Assembly (NCBI GenBank): GCA_001725255.1
Contig: MEFV01000010.1
Span: forward strand, 69,171 to 130,916
DNA length: 61,746 nt
From: Comamonas sp. SCN 67-35
GTDB lineage: Bacteria; Pseudomonadota; Gammaproteobacteria; Burkholderiales; Burkholderiaceae_C
Direction of reading: 5' to 3'
Under the pieces are notes generated by a model. The model saw nothing but the letters and a program-made list of their open reading frames with translations. It was not told the origin of the DNA and did not search any database. The number at the start of each line of letters is the position of its first letter. Position 1 is the first letter of the stretch. Shown here piece after piece: positions 35,540 to 43,510 of the stretch. Both the position numbers and the translations under genes were made by a program.

Positions 35540-36247
35540 ATGGATGAATTGAGCGGCAAGGCACACACCCGTGCGGGCGTGAGGCTCAGCAGCCTCACGC
35601 CCGCCGTGCGCATGGGGCTGTCGATTGCGGTGGCCACGGGCCTGTACGGCATTTCGTTCGGCGCGCTGGCCGTGGCCGCGGGCCTGAGCGTGGGGCAGGC
35701 CATGGCGCTCAGTCTGCTGATGTTCACCGGCGGCTCCCAGTTCGCCTTCATCGGCGTGGTGGCGGGCGGCGGCAGCGCGGGAGCCGCCGTGGGCGCGGCC
35801 AGCCTGCTGGGCGTGCGCAATGCCGTCTATGGCGTGCAGATGAATCATCTCTTTTTGCCGCGCGGCTGGCGCAAGGCGCTGATGGCGCAGCTCACCATCG
35901 ACGAATCGGCCGCGACGACGCTGAGCCAGGACGAGGCCGCCGAGCAGCGCCGCGGCTTCTGGACGGCGGGCGTGGGTGTGTTCGTGCTCTGGAATGCCTT
36001 CACGCTCGCGGGTGCGGTGCTCGGCGATGCGCTGGGCGACGCGCGGCGCTGGGGGCTCGATGGCGCGGCGGTGGCGGCGTTTCTGGGGCTGCTCTGGCCG
36101 CGCCTGAAGGGGCGCGAGCCCGTGGCGCTCGCCCTGGCGGCGGGCCTGGTGACGGCGGCCGCCATCCCGTGGGTGGCTCCGGGCGTGCCGATTCTGCTGG
36201 CTGCCGCGCTGGGCGCAGCCTGGGGCTGGTGGGGGCACGCGCGATGA
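35540..36247 (+). CDS. azlC: AzlC-family branched-chain amino acid exporter, large subunit
   Basis: A 235-residue, multi-helix protein of the AzlC family, with LYGISFGALAVAAGLS, LMFTGGSQFAFIG and NAVYGVQMNHLF as characteristic blocks. With AzlD it forms an exporter for branched-chain amino acids or their analogues (BrnFE type). It overlaps azlD by ATGA. The N-terminus is uncertain: a strong 14-bp hairpin lies in codons 12-22, and an ATG at 35611 after it is an alternative start, although family members usually include residues before that point. Confidence 0.88.
   Translation: MDELSGKAHTRAGVRLSSLTPAVRMGLSIAVATGLYGISFGALAVAAGLSVGQAMALSLLMFTGGSQFAFIGVVAGGGSAGAAVGAASLLGVRNAVYGVQMNHLFLPRGWRKALMAQLTIDESAATTLSQDEAAEQRRGFWTAGVGVFVLWNAFTLAGAVLGDALGDARRWGLDGAAVAAFLGLLWPRLKGREPVALALAAGLVTAAAIPWVAPGVPILLAAALGAAWGWWGHAR
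35573..35604 (+). promoter_or_regulatory. Perfect 14-bp hairpin at the azlC N-terminus
   Basis: GCGGGCGTGAGGCT (35573-35586) pairs perfectly with AGCCTCACGCCCGC (35591-35604) around CAGC. No T-run follows. It may separate BON-gene and azlC expression, or be an accident of coding sequence. Confidence 0.5.
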
Positions 36248-36549
36248 CGCTCTGGCAGGCCATCATCGCGGCGGGCTTGATTGCGTTTGTCACCAAGCTC
36301 GCCGGTTACGCCGTGCCTGCGCGCTGGCTGCAGAACCCGCGCATGCACCGCGTGGCCGGCGCGCTCACGGTGGCGCTGCTGGCCTCGCTCACGGTGATGA
36401 ACACCCTGGCCGCGGGCGCCGCGCTCAGCTTCGATGCGCGCCTGGCGGCCCTGGGCGTGGCGGCGCTCGCGCTGTGGATGCGGGCACCGTTTCTGCTGGT
36501 GGTGGTCTTGGGGGCGCTGGCGTCGGCGCTGGTGCGCTGGTGGGCATGA
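36244..36549 (+). CDS. azlD: AzlD-family transport subunit
   Basis: A 101-residue, three- to four-helix membrane protein of the AzlD family, partner of AzlC. It begins MTLWQAIIAAGLIAFVTKLAGY and has ALWMRAPFLLVVVLGA at the end, both typical. Its ATG overlaps the azlC TGA by the ATGA arrangement, so the two subunits are co-translated. Confidence 0.88.
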   Translation: MTLWQAIIAAGLIAFVTKLAGYAVPARWLQNPRMHRVAGALTVALLASLTVMNTLAAGAALSFDARLAALGVAALALWMRAPFLLVVVLGALASALVRWWA

Positions 36550-36587
36550 AGGCAAGGTGTGAAACACCCAACGCAAGGGAGCGAGCC

Positions 36588-37286
36588 GTGAACGACCCTC
36601 TGGCGGCCGATGAACTCGATGTTTTGCGGCGCCTGCTGCCCGAACCCGGCACGCGCGTGATCGAGCTCGGTTGCGGCGCTGCGGCGCTGGCCCGGCGCCT
36701 GCTGGCGCTGCACTCGGGCATGCGCTACCTGGGTCTGGAGGTGGACCGGGTACAACTGGCGCGCAACCTGCGGGAGGTGCCCGAGCGCATGCGCTTCGTT
36801 GAGGCGGGGGCGCAGCAGATCCCGGAGAAAGCGGCGCAGTTCGATCTGGCGCTGATGCTCAAGTCGCTGCACCATGTGCCCGTGGCGCTGATGGACCAGG
36901 CATTGGCCGAGGTGGCGCGCGTGCTGCGCCCGGGCGGGCATCTCTACGTTTCGGAGCCGGTGTACGGCGGCGCCTTCAATGACGTGATCAAGATCTACAA
37001 CGACGAAGGTGTGGTGCGCGCGGCGGCGCAGGCGGCGCTCGATCGCGCCTTGGCGGCAGCGCCATCGCCGTGGATGCAGGTGGCCGAGGAGCGTTTCGCC
37101 ACGCCGGTGCATTACGCCGACTTCGCCGAGTTCGAGCGGCGCATGATGCATCCCACGTTTGCCGAGCACCACATCACCGATGCGCTGCGCGCCCGTACGG
37201 CGGCTGCGTTCGCGCCGCACTGCGGGGCGGGCGGCGCCACGTTCGAGCGGCCCATGCACGTGCGGCTGCTGCGGCGCGCGGCGTGA
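36588..37286 (+). CDS. Class I SAM-dependent methyltransferase
   Basis: A 232-residue methyltransferase. SAM-binding motif I is RVIELGCGAAALARRLL, motif II region YLGLEVDRVQ, and motif IV-V QFDLALMLKSLHHVP with EVARVLRPGGHLYVSEPV. I chose the GTG at 36588 because AAGGGAG lies eight bases before it; an ATG at 36546 overlapping the azlD stop would add 14 residues. The acceptor is unknown. It may belong to the azlCD transcript. Confidence 0.83.
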   Translation: MNDPLAADELDVLRRLLPEPGTRVIELGCGAAALARRLLALHSGMRYLGLEVDRVQLARNLREVPERMRFVEAGAQQIPEKAAQFDLALMLKSLHHVPVALMDQALAEVARVLRPGGHLYVSEPVYGGAFNDVIKIYNDEGVVRAAAQAALDRALAAAPSPWMQVAEERFATPVHYADFAEFERRMMHPTFAEHHITDALRARTAAAFAPHCGAGGATFERPMHVRLLRRAA

Positions 37287-37387
37287 ACGGCTTTTGACTC
37301 CCTGGCGGCACGAGGCCGCGCAATTTGATAACGTGCGCGCTCCGGCGGCAGGTGCCGTGCGCCGTGCCGCGCTCCAAGGAGAGATGC

Positions 37388-38275
37388 ATGCTGCAGGACA
37401 ATCTCGAGAACGATCTCATGGCCTTGCTGCCCTCGGGTGGCGCGGCGAGCCGGCGCCGGGCGCTGGGCCTGATGCTGGGCGCGGGCTATGCCGCCGCGGC
37501 CGCGCCCGTCATGGCGCAGACCGCGATCGAAACCCCGGCCGACGGCTTGGACGTGGGCGAGGTCAACTTCCCCTCGGGCGACTTTCAGGTGCACGCCTAC
37601 CGCGCCGCACCCAAGGGCAGGACGGGCCTGCCGGTGATCCTCGTCGTCTCGGAGATTTTTGGCGTGCACGAATACATCGCCGACGTCTGCAGGCGCCTGG
37701 CGCACGCGGGCTATCTGGCCGTCGCGCCCGACCTGTTCGAGCGCCAGGGCGACCCCATGGCTTACGGCGAGCTGGCCAAGCTGATGAGCGAGGTGATCGC
37801 CAAGGTGCCGGACGCGCAGGTGATGCGGGACCTCGACGCCACGGTGGCCTGGGCCGGGGCGCATGGCGGCGACGCGAAGAAGGTGGGCATCACCGGCTTC
37901 TGCTGGGGCGGGCGCATCACCTGGCTGTATGCGGCGCATGCGCGGGTGCTGGCCGCCGTGGCCTGGTACGGGCGCCTGGCGGGGCAGGACACGGCCCTGC
38001 AGCCCAAACAGCCGCTGGCGCTGGCCGCGCAGGTCAAGGCGCCGGTGCTGGGCCTGTACGGCGGCAAGGACGAGAGCATCCCCGCGGCGAGCATCGACGA
38101 GATGAAGGCGCTGCTGGCCAAGGCGGGCGCGCCGGCCAACACCTCGCAGTTCGTGGTTTATCCTGACGCCCCCCATGCTTTCCACGCCGACTACCGCGCG
38201 AGCTATCGCAAGGAAGCGGCCGAGGATGGCTGGAAGCGTGCCCTCGCGTGGTTCAAGCAACACGGGCTGGGTTGA
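37388..38275 (+). CDS. Dienelactone hydrolase family protein, exported
   Basis: A 295-residue alpha/beta-hydrolase of the dienelactone hydrolase family. The cysteine nucleophile is in GITGFCWGGR, and the later acid and histidine are in GLYGGKDESIP and PDAPHAFHADY. An N-terminal extension with SRRRALGLMLGAG and then VMAQT is a plausible twin-arginine signal, so it may act in the periplasm, unlike the cytoplasmic chlorocatechol enzymes. No aromatic degradation genes are nearby. CAAGGAGAG precedes the ATG at 37388. Confidence 0.87.
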   Translation: MLQDNLENDLMALLPSGGAASRRRALGLMLGAGYAAAAAPVMAQTAIETPADGLDVGEVNFPSGDFQVHAYRAAPKGRTGLPVILVVSEIFGVHEYIADVCRRLAHAGYLAVAPDLFERQGDPMAYGELAKLMSEVIAKVPDAQVMRDLDATVAWAGAHGGDAKKVGITGFCWGGRITWLYAAHARVLAAVAWYGRLAGQDTALQPKQPLALAAQVKAPVLGLYGGKDESIPAASIDEMKALLAKAGAPANTSQFVVYPDAPHAFHADYRASYRKEAAEDGWKRALAWFKQHGLG

Positions 38276-38324
38276 GTAACAGGTAGATCGGGCGTCCGCC
38301 AAGTAATGGCGTGCGTTGACAGCA

Positions 38325-39128
38325 ATGATTTTGATAGTAATCATCGGCGCCACGCTGGCAGCCGGTATCGGCAGCGTGTGGCTGGCGGCGATGCTGCTGC
38401 TTCTGGGCATGGGCGGGCGCTGGCGCGTGGGGCCGCAGCATCTGCTGAGCCTGGCGGCGGGCGCGCTGCTGTCCACCGCGTTCATGGCGGTGCTGCCCGA
38501 GGCCTTCGAGGACCATGCGGCGCAGCCGCTCTTCGCCACGCTGCTGCTCGGGCTGGTGTTTTTTTTCATCCTGGAGAAGGCCGAGCTCTGGCACCACGGT
38601 CACGAGCACGGCGCGCATGTCGATGTCACGGGACAGGAACCGCCCCCCGACCATGACCATGACCACCACCACGGGCATGGCCGCGGCGGCTGGGCGCTGA
38701 TCGCGGGCGACAGCCTGCACTGCTTCGGCGATGGCGTGATGATCGCCTCGACCTTCGTCGCCGATGTGCGCCTGGGGATCGTGGCGGCGCTCTCGGTGCT
38801 GGCGCACGAGGTGCCGCACCACGTGGGCGACCTGGTGGTGCTGCGACGGGGCAAGCGCCGTGCCGCGCTGCTCAAGGTCTCGCTCGCGGGCGCGGCCACC
38901 AGCCTGGGCGGGGTGGCAGGTTATTTCATCGTCGGGCACTGGGAGGGGCTGCTGCCGTACTTTCTCGCGGTTGCGGCCAGCAGCTTCATCTATGTGGCGC
39001 TGGCGGACCTGATTCCGCAACTGCAGCGGCGCATGTCGGCGGCGCAGGCGCTGGTGCAGATCCTCTGGCTGATCGGCGGCATGGGCGCGGTGATGCTGGT
39101 CAGCAGCCTGGCGCACCACGCGCACTGA
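38325..39128 (+). CDS. ZIP-family metal transporter
   Basis: A 267-residue ZIP transporter. Helix 1-3 blocks include LLSLAAGALLSTAFMAVLPE. A cytoplasmic His-rich loop (DHDHDHHHGHGRGG) follows helix 3. Metal-binding helices IV-V read GDSLHCFGDGVMIAS and VLAHEVPHHVGDLVVL, the latter with the conserved H-E-x2-H. Zinc import is most likely; iron or manganese is possible. The ATG at 38325 is used, though a TTG three codons earlier is also in frame. It is convergent with the AlgR-like gene. Confidence 0.9.
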   Translation: MILIVIIGATLAAGIGSVWLAAMLLLLGMGGRWRVGPQHLLSLAAGALLSTAFMAVLPEAFEDHAAQPLFATLLLGLVFFFILEKAELWHHGHEHGAHVDVTGQEPPPDHDHDHHHGHGRGGWALIAGDSLHCFGDGVMIASTFVADVRLGIVAALSVLAHEVPHHVGDLVVLRRGKRRAALLKVSLAGAATSLGGVAGYFIVGHWEGLLPYFLAVAASSFIYVALADLIPQLQRRMSAAQALVQILWLIGGMGAVMLVSSLAHHAH

Positions 39129-39142
39129 CCTCACGCACGCAA

Positions 39143-39889
39143 TTATTCGCTTTGCAACAGCTCGCGCACCGCAGCCACCTGACGGCGCGAAACGGGCAGC
39201 AGTTCGGTCGTGCCCGACAGGCGCACCGCCCAGCCATCGCCCTCTTCGAGTTCGGGGTGGCGCTCCAGCGCGCGCAGCGCATGGCGCGCCACCAGGGCGT
39301 TGCGGTGGATGCGCACGAAGGCCTGCGGGTGGTGTTCGTGCAGCTCGCTCAGCGAGCCGTCGATCACGTAGCCGCGCGCAATGGTTCTGAGCGTGAGGTA
39401 CTTGAGCTCGGCGCGCACGTACAGCACCTCGGCCAGGGGGATGCGTTCGGTGCGGCCCTGGTCCTGCACCAGCAGGCTCGGCCCGTCGGCGGCGGGTGCG
39501 GTCGCCGCCGGGGCGTGGCGCCGCTGCACCCGGCCGAGCGCCTGCTGCAGGCGCTCGCGGCGCACCGGCTTGGTCAGATAGTCCGCCGCCTCCAGCTCGA
39601 AGGCCGAGAGCGCGTGCTCGGCGTGCGCCGTCACGAAGATGATCTCGGGGGGGTGGGCCAGGCGCTGGATCTGGTGCGCGAGCGCCATGCCGTCGATGCC
39701 GGGCATATGGATGTCCAGCAGCACCACGTCGAAGGCCGGCGGCTGCGTGAGCAGCGCCAGCGCCTCGCCCGCGTGCGAGGCCTGGGCCGCCTGATGGCGC
39801 GCATCGCATTCGGCCAGCAAGGTCTGCAGGCGTTTGCGCGCCAGCGGCTCGTCGTCGACGATGAGGATGCGCATGGCGGCGCCCGTCAT
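39143..39889 (-). CDS. algR: LytTR-type response regulator, AlgR-like
   Basis: A 248-residue response regulator. The receiver starts ILIVDDEPLARKRL, with the phosphoacceptor Asp in VVLLDIHMPGIDG and the Lys in YLTKPV. The C-terminal LytTR DNA-binding domain runs from about residue 145 (LAEVLYVRAELKYLTL) to FVRIHRNALVARHAL. The ATG at 39889 overlaps the kinase TGA. Gene order matches Pseudomonas algR-algZ-argH, so the symbol is given on synteny and family; regulated genes are unknown. Confidence 0.88.
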   Translation of the reverse strand: MTGAAMRILIVDDEPLARKRLQTLLAECDARHQAAQASHAGEALALLTQPPAFDVVLLDIHMPGIDGMALAHQIQRLAHPPEIIFVTAHAEHALSAFELEAADYLTKPVRRERLQQALGRVQRRHAPAATAPAADGPSLLVQDQGRTERIPLAEVLYVRAELKYLTLRTIARGYVIDGSLSELHEHHPQAFVRIHRNALVARHALRALERHPELEEGDGWAVRLSGTTELLPVSRRQVAAVRELLQSE

Positions 39890-40926
39890 GCGGCGGGCAC
39901 CGAGAGGCGCACGCGGTAGCGGCCGTCCTGCGCGCCGGCGCTGAAGTCGCATTCCACGTCGTGCAGGAGTTTCAGGCGCGCGCGCACGTTCTTGATCGCG
40001 ATACCGTTGCCCGCCGTGGCGGGCTCGCTCGCCAGCGCCCTGGGCGGCAGGGAATTGGTGATGGTGATGGCCACGCGCGCGCCGCGCCGCTCGGTGCGCA
40101 CCTCGATGAGCGCGGTGAGCGGCGAGGGCTCCACGCCGTGCTTGACCGCGTTTTCCACCAGCGGCTGCAGCAAGAGCGGCGGCACGCGCGCGCCGCCCGC
40201 GCGTTCGTCGAGCTGCCAGGCCACCTGCATGCGCTCACCGAAGCGGATCTGCTCGATCGCCAGGTAGTGGCGCGCCAGCTGCACCTCCTCGGCCAAGCTG
40301 GCGCTTTCGCCCTGCTCCAGCAGCGCGTGGCGAAACAGGTCGCTCAGGTCTTCAAGCAGCGTCTCGGCCTTGGCCGGGTCCTCGCGCACCAGGGCGATCG
40401 CGCTGTTGAGGCTGTTGAAGAGAAAGTGCGGGCGGATGCGCGCCTGCAATTCCGTCAGGCGCGCCGTCGTCGCCGCCGGAGTGCGGGCGCGCGCGCGCAG
40501 CACCAGTGCGGCCACCAGCAGCGCCGAGAGCAGCGCGCCGCTGGCGGCGCTGGCGATCCACGGCGGCTCGCCGCCATCGGGCACCACCAGCATGAGCAGC
40601 GCGCAGGCGAGCACGCCCGCGAGCACGCCCAGCACCACGCCCGCCGTGCATTGCAGCGCGATGCGCGCGTTCTTCAGCAGGTGCTTGAGGCTGCATGCCG
40701 CCAGCAGCCAGGCGAGCGTGGCGGGCAGCGCGCCGCCGGTGAGCAGCGCCACGCGCTCCAGCCACTGCGCGGGCGTGGCGGCCATGAAGAGCGCGGCCAC
40801 GCCCAGCACCAGTTCCACGAACAGCACCGCGCGCAGCACCACGCCCGCGTGGCAGGCGTCGAAGATCAGCGCATCGGCGCCCGTGCTCCCTCGGGCGGCG
40901 GCCGATAGAATTTGCGGCTTTGTCAT
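39886..40926 (-). CDS. algZ: LytS/AlgZ-type sensor histidine kinase
   Basis: A 346-residue histidine kinase of the His_kinase family. Four hydrophobic helices cover about residues 30-145. The phosphorylated histidine is in [15 protein letters not shown], followed by [14 protein letters not shown]. The ATPase has [19 protein letters not shown] and ends with a [13 protein letters not shown] glycine loop. It is partner of the downstream AlgR-like regulator by ATGA overlap. In Pseudomonas this pair controls alginate and twitching motility. It diverges from argH. Confidence 0.9.
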   Translation of the reverse strand: MTKPQILSAAARGSTGADALIFDACHAGVVLRAVLFVELVLGVAALFMAATPAQWLERVALLTGGALPATLAWLLAACSLKHLLKNARIALQCTAGVVLGVLAGVLACALLMLVVPDGGEPPWIASAASGALLSALLVAALVLRARARTPAATTARLTELQARIRPHFLFNSLNSAIALVREDPAKAETLLEDLSDLFRHALLEQGESASLAEEVQLARHYLAIEQIRFGERMQVAWQLDERAGGARVPPLLLQPLVENAVKHGVEPSPLTALIEVRTERRGARVAITITNSLPPRALASEPATAGNGIAIKNVRARLKLLHDVECDFSAGAQDGRYRVRLSVPAA

Positions 40927-40953
40927 TGCTGGTACCGTGACCCTCCCGGTGCC

Positions 40954-40959
40954 GATTAT
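40954..40959. promoter_or_regulatory. Possible shared divergent -10 for argH and algZ
   Basis: GATTAT reads as a -10-like box for argH, ending 7 nt before its ATG, while its complement region reads AATAAT toward algZ. The whole gap is 40 bp, so both genes must start from here or from within each other. Confidence 0.4.
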
Positions 40960-40966
40960 TGCCGCC

Positions 40967-42436
40967 ATGTCCGACCAGCCCACCACCCCTTCCCACGATC
41001 AGCTTGCCAGCAAGGCCCAGGCGTGGTCGGCGCTGTTTTCCGAACCCATGAGCGATCTCGTCAAGCGCTACACCGCCAGCGTCTTTTTCGACCAGCGCCT
41101 GTGGCGGGTGGACATCGCCGGGAGCCTGGCACACGCCGAGATGCTGGCGGCGCAGGGCATCATCGCCGCGCAGGACTACGCGGCCATCCGCAAGGGCATG
41201 GCCCAGATCACGCAGGAAATCGAGGCCGGGCAGTTCGACTGGCAGCTCGACCTGGAAGACGTGCACCTGAACATCGAGGCGCGCCTGACGCAGCTCGTGG
41301 GCGATGCCGGCAAGCGCTTGCACACCGGGCGCAGCCGCAACGACCAGGTGGCCACCGACGTGCGCCTGTGGCTGCGCGGCGAGATCGACCTGATCGAGAG
41401 CCTGCTGCGCGCGCTGCAGACAGCGCTGGTCGAGGTGGCGGAAAAGAACGTGGAGGTGATCCTGCCCGGCTTCACGCACCTGCAGGTGGCGCAGCCCGTG
41501 AGCTTTGCCCACCATCTGCTGGCCTACGTGGAGATGTTCGCGCGCGACGAGGCGCGCATGCTCGACGTGCGCCGCCGCGTGAACGTGCTGCCGCTGGGCA
41601 GCGCGGCGCTCGCGGGCACCACTTACCCGTTGGACCGCGAGCGCGTGGCGCGCACGCTCGGCATGGAGGGCGTGTGCCAGAACAGCCTGGACGGCGTCTC
41701 CGACCGCGACTTCGCGATCGAGTTTTGCGCCGCCGCCAGCCTGGTGATGCTGCACGTCTCGCGCCTGTCCGAGGAGCTGGTGCTGTGGATGAACCAGAGC
41801 GTGGGCTTCATCCGCATCGCCGACCGCTTCACCACCGGCTCGTCCATCATGCCGCAGAAGAAGAACCCCGACGTGCCCGAGCTCGCGCGCGGCAAGAGCG
41901 GGCGCGTGGTCGGCCACCTGATGGGCCTGATCACGTTGATGAAGGGCCAGCCGCTGGCCTACAACAAGGACAACCAGGAAGACAAGGAGCCGCTCTTTGA
42001 CACCGTCGACACGCTCAAGGACACGCTGCGCATCTTCGCCGAGATGATCGCCGGGCAGGTGAACCCCGCCACCGGCGCGAAGGAGGGCGGCATCACGGTG
42101 AATGCCCCGGCCATGCGCGCGGCGGCAATGAAGGGCTACGCCACGGCCACCGACCTGGCGGACTACCTGGTCAAGAAGGGCCTGCCGTTTCGCGACGCGC
42201 ACGAAACCGTCGCGCACGCGGTCAAGGCCGCGCAGGCCCAGGGCGTGGATCTGTCCGAGCTGCCGCTGGCCACGCTGCAGGGCTTCAATGCGGCTATCGA
42301 GGCCGACGTGTTCGACGTGCTCAGTCTCGAAGGCTCGCTCGGTGCCCGCAAGACGCTGGGGGGCACGGCCCCTGTGCAGGTGCGCGCGCAGATCGCACGC
42401 CACCGCGCGCGGCTGGTGGATGTTGCAAAAGCATAG
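40967..42436 (+). CDS. argH: Argininosuccinate lyase
   Basis: A 489-residue fumarase/aspartase-superfamily enzyme that splits argininosuccinate to arginine and fumarate. The superfamily signature is [12 protein letters not shown], with [13 protein letters not shown] and [11 protein letters not shown] as earlier active-site blocks. The family start [20 protein letters not shown] is at 40967. Its TAG stop lies within the ATAGCTGC of copy D of the dispersed repeat. Length is somewhat longer than E. coli ArgH (about 457) through the N-terminus. Confidence 0.96.
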   Translation: MSDQPTTPSHDQLASKAQAWSALFSEPMSDLVKRYTASVFFDQRLWRVDIAGSLAHAEMLAAQGIIAAQDYAAIRKGMAQITQEIEAGQFDWQLDLEDVHLNIEARLTQLVGDAGKRLHTGRSRNDQVATDVRLWLRGEIDLIESLLRALQTALVEVAEKNVEVILPGFTHLQVAQPVSFAHHLLAYVEMFARDEARMLDVRRRVNVLPLGSAALAGTTYPLDRERVARTLGMEGVCQNSLDGVSDRDFAIEFCAAASLVMLHVSRLSEELVLWMNQSVGFIRIADRFTTGSSIMPQKKNPDVPELARGKSGRVVGHLMGLITLMKGQPLAYNKDNQEDKEPLFDTVDTLKDTLRIFAEMIAGQVNPATGAKEGGITVNAPAMRAAAMKGYATATDLADYLVKKGLPFRDAHETVAHAVKAAQAQGVDLSELPLATLQGFNAAIEADVFDVLSLEGSLGARKTLGGTAPVQVRAQIARHRARLVDVAKA

Positions 42437-42470
42437 CTGCCAGCGCCCTACAGCATTGAGATTCAAATAT
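42429..42470 (+). repeat. Dispersed short repeat, copy D (end of argH, degenerate)
   Basis: Core AGCTGC-CAG-CGC, then 11 nt, then GAG (instead of GCG), followed by ATTCAAATATT. The argH stop TAG is inside its ATAG. Weaker than the other copies. Confidence 0.45.
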
Positions 42471-42491
42471 TAAACATTCTGGAATCGTTTT

Positions 42492-42520
42492 TTGACAGGC
42501 GCGAGCAGCTCCTCTATTTA
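42492..42520 (+). promoter_or_regulatory. Promoter of the Bug-type gene
   Basis: A consensus TTGACA at 42492-42497 is 17 bp from TATTTA at 42515-42520, 25 bp before the start codon. One of the best sigma-70 promoters in the window. Confidence 0.8.
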
Positions 42521-42544
42521 CATCATCCCATACCGGAGACCTCC

Positions 42545-43510
42545 ATGCATCTGACCCGTCGCCACCTTCTGGCCGCCGCCGCGGCCCTCGGCAGTCTGCC
42601 CGCCTGGGCCAGTGACAGCAAGCCGCTGCGCGTGCTCGTGGGCTTTCCGCCGGGCGGCGGCACCGACGCCATCGCGCGTCTGCTGGCCGACAAGCTCAAG
42701 GACCTGCTGGGCCGCACCGTGGTCGTGGAAAACCGCCCCGGCGCGGGGGGGCAGCTCGCCGCGCAGGTACTCAAGGGCGCGCCCGCCGACGGCAGCACCG
42801 TCTTCATCACGCACGACCACACCATCTCCATCCTGCCGCAGGTGGTGAAGAACCCGGGGTTCGACCCGGACAAGGACTTTGTCGCCGTGGGCGGCTTCGC
42901 CTCCTTCGTCAACTGCTTCGCCGTCTCGGGCGGCACGCCCGCGAACAGCTTCGACGACTACGTGCAGTGGGTCAAGACGAAGAACGAGGGCAAGAGCGCC
43001 GTCGGCATCCCGGCGCCTGCATCCACGCCGGAATTCCTCGTCAAGCTGATCGGCCAGCGCTACCAGCTCGATCTCGTGGCCGCGCCGTATCGCGGCAGCG
43101 CTCCCATGATCGCCGACATGCTCGGTAACCAGATTCCCGCGGGCATCGGTTCGGTGCCGGATTTCATCGAGAACCACCGCGCGGGCAAGCTGCGCGTGGT
43201 GGCGGTGCTGGGCACGAAGCGCCAGGCGCAACTGCCCGATGTGCCGACGTTCGACGAGCTCGGCGTCAAGGGCTTCGAGGATCTGCCCTACTACGGCTTC
43301 TTCGCGCCCAGGGGCACGCCCGCCGCGTTCATCCAGCAGTTTTCCGGGGCGCTGGCCAAGGTGGTGCAGATGCCCGACGTGAAGCAGCAGCTCACCACCA
43401 TGGGGCTGACGGTCGATGCGATGACGCCCGGGCAGCTCAGCCAGCGCGAGCATGCCTACACGGCCGCGTGGAAGCGCATCATCGGCGAGAGCGGCTTCAA
43501 GCCGCAGTGA
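42545..43510 (+). CDS. Bug-family tripartite tricarboxylate transporter substrate-binding protein
   Basis: A 321-residue periplasmic binding protein of the Bug (TctC) family, which is greatly expanded in Burkholderiales. A signal peptide (MHLTRRHLLAAAAALGSLPAWA) has a twin-arginine-like start. The diagnostic segments are VLVGFPPGGGTDAIAR and VVENRPGAGGQLAAQ. Bug proteins bind carboxylates, amino acids or amides; the ligand is not predictable. No TctA or TctB gene is next to it, so it is an orphan receptor. Its end overlaps the convergent EAL gene by 14 bp. Confidence 0.92.
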   Translation: MHLTRRHLLAAAAALGSLPAWASDSKPLRVLVGFPPGGGTDAIARLLADKLKDLLGRTVVVENRPGAGGQLAAQVLKGAPADGSTVFITHDHTISILPQVVKNPGFDPDKDFVAVGGFASFVNCFAVSGGTPANSFDDYVQWVKTKNEGKSAVGIPAPASTPEFLVKLIGQRYQLDLVAAPYRGSAPMIADMLGNQIPAGIGSVPDFIENHRAGKLRVVAVLGTKRQAQLPDVPTFDELGVKGFEDLPYYGFFAPRGTPAAFIQQFSGALAKVVQMPDVKQQLTTMGLTVDAMTPGQLSQREHAYTAAWKRIIGESGFKPQ

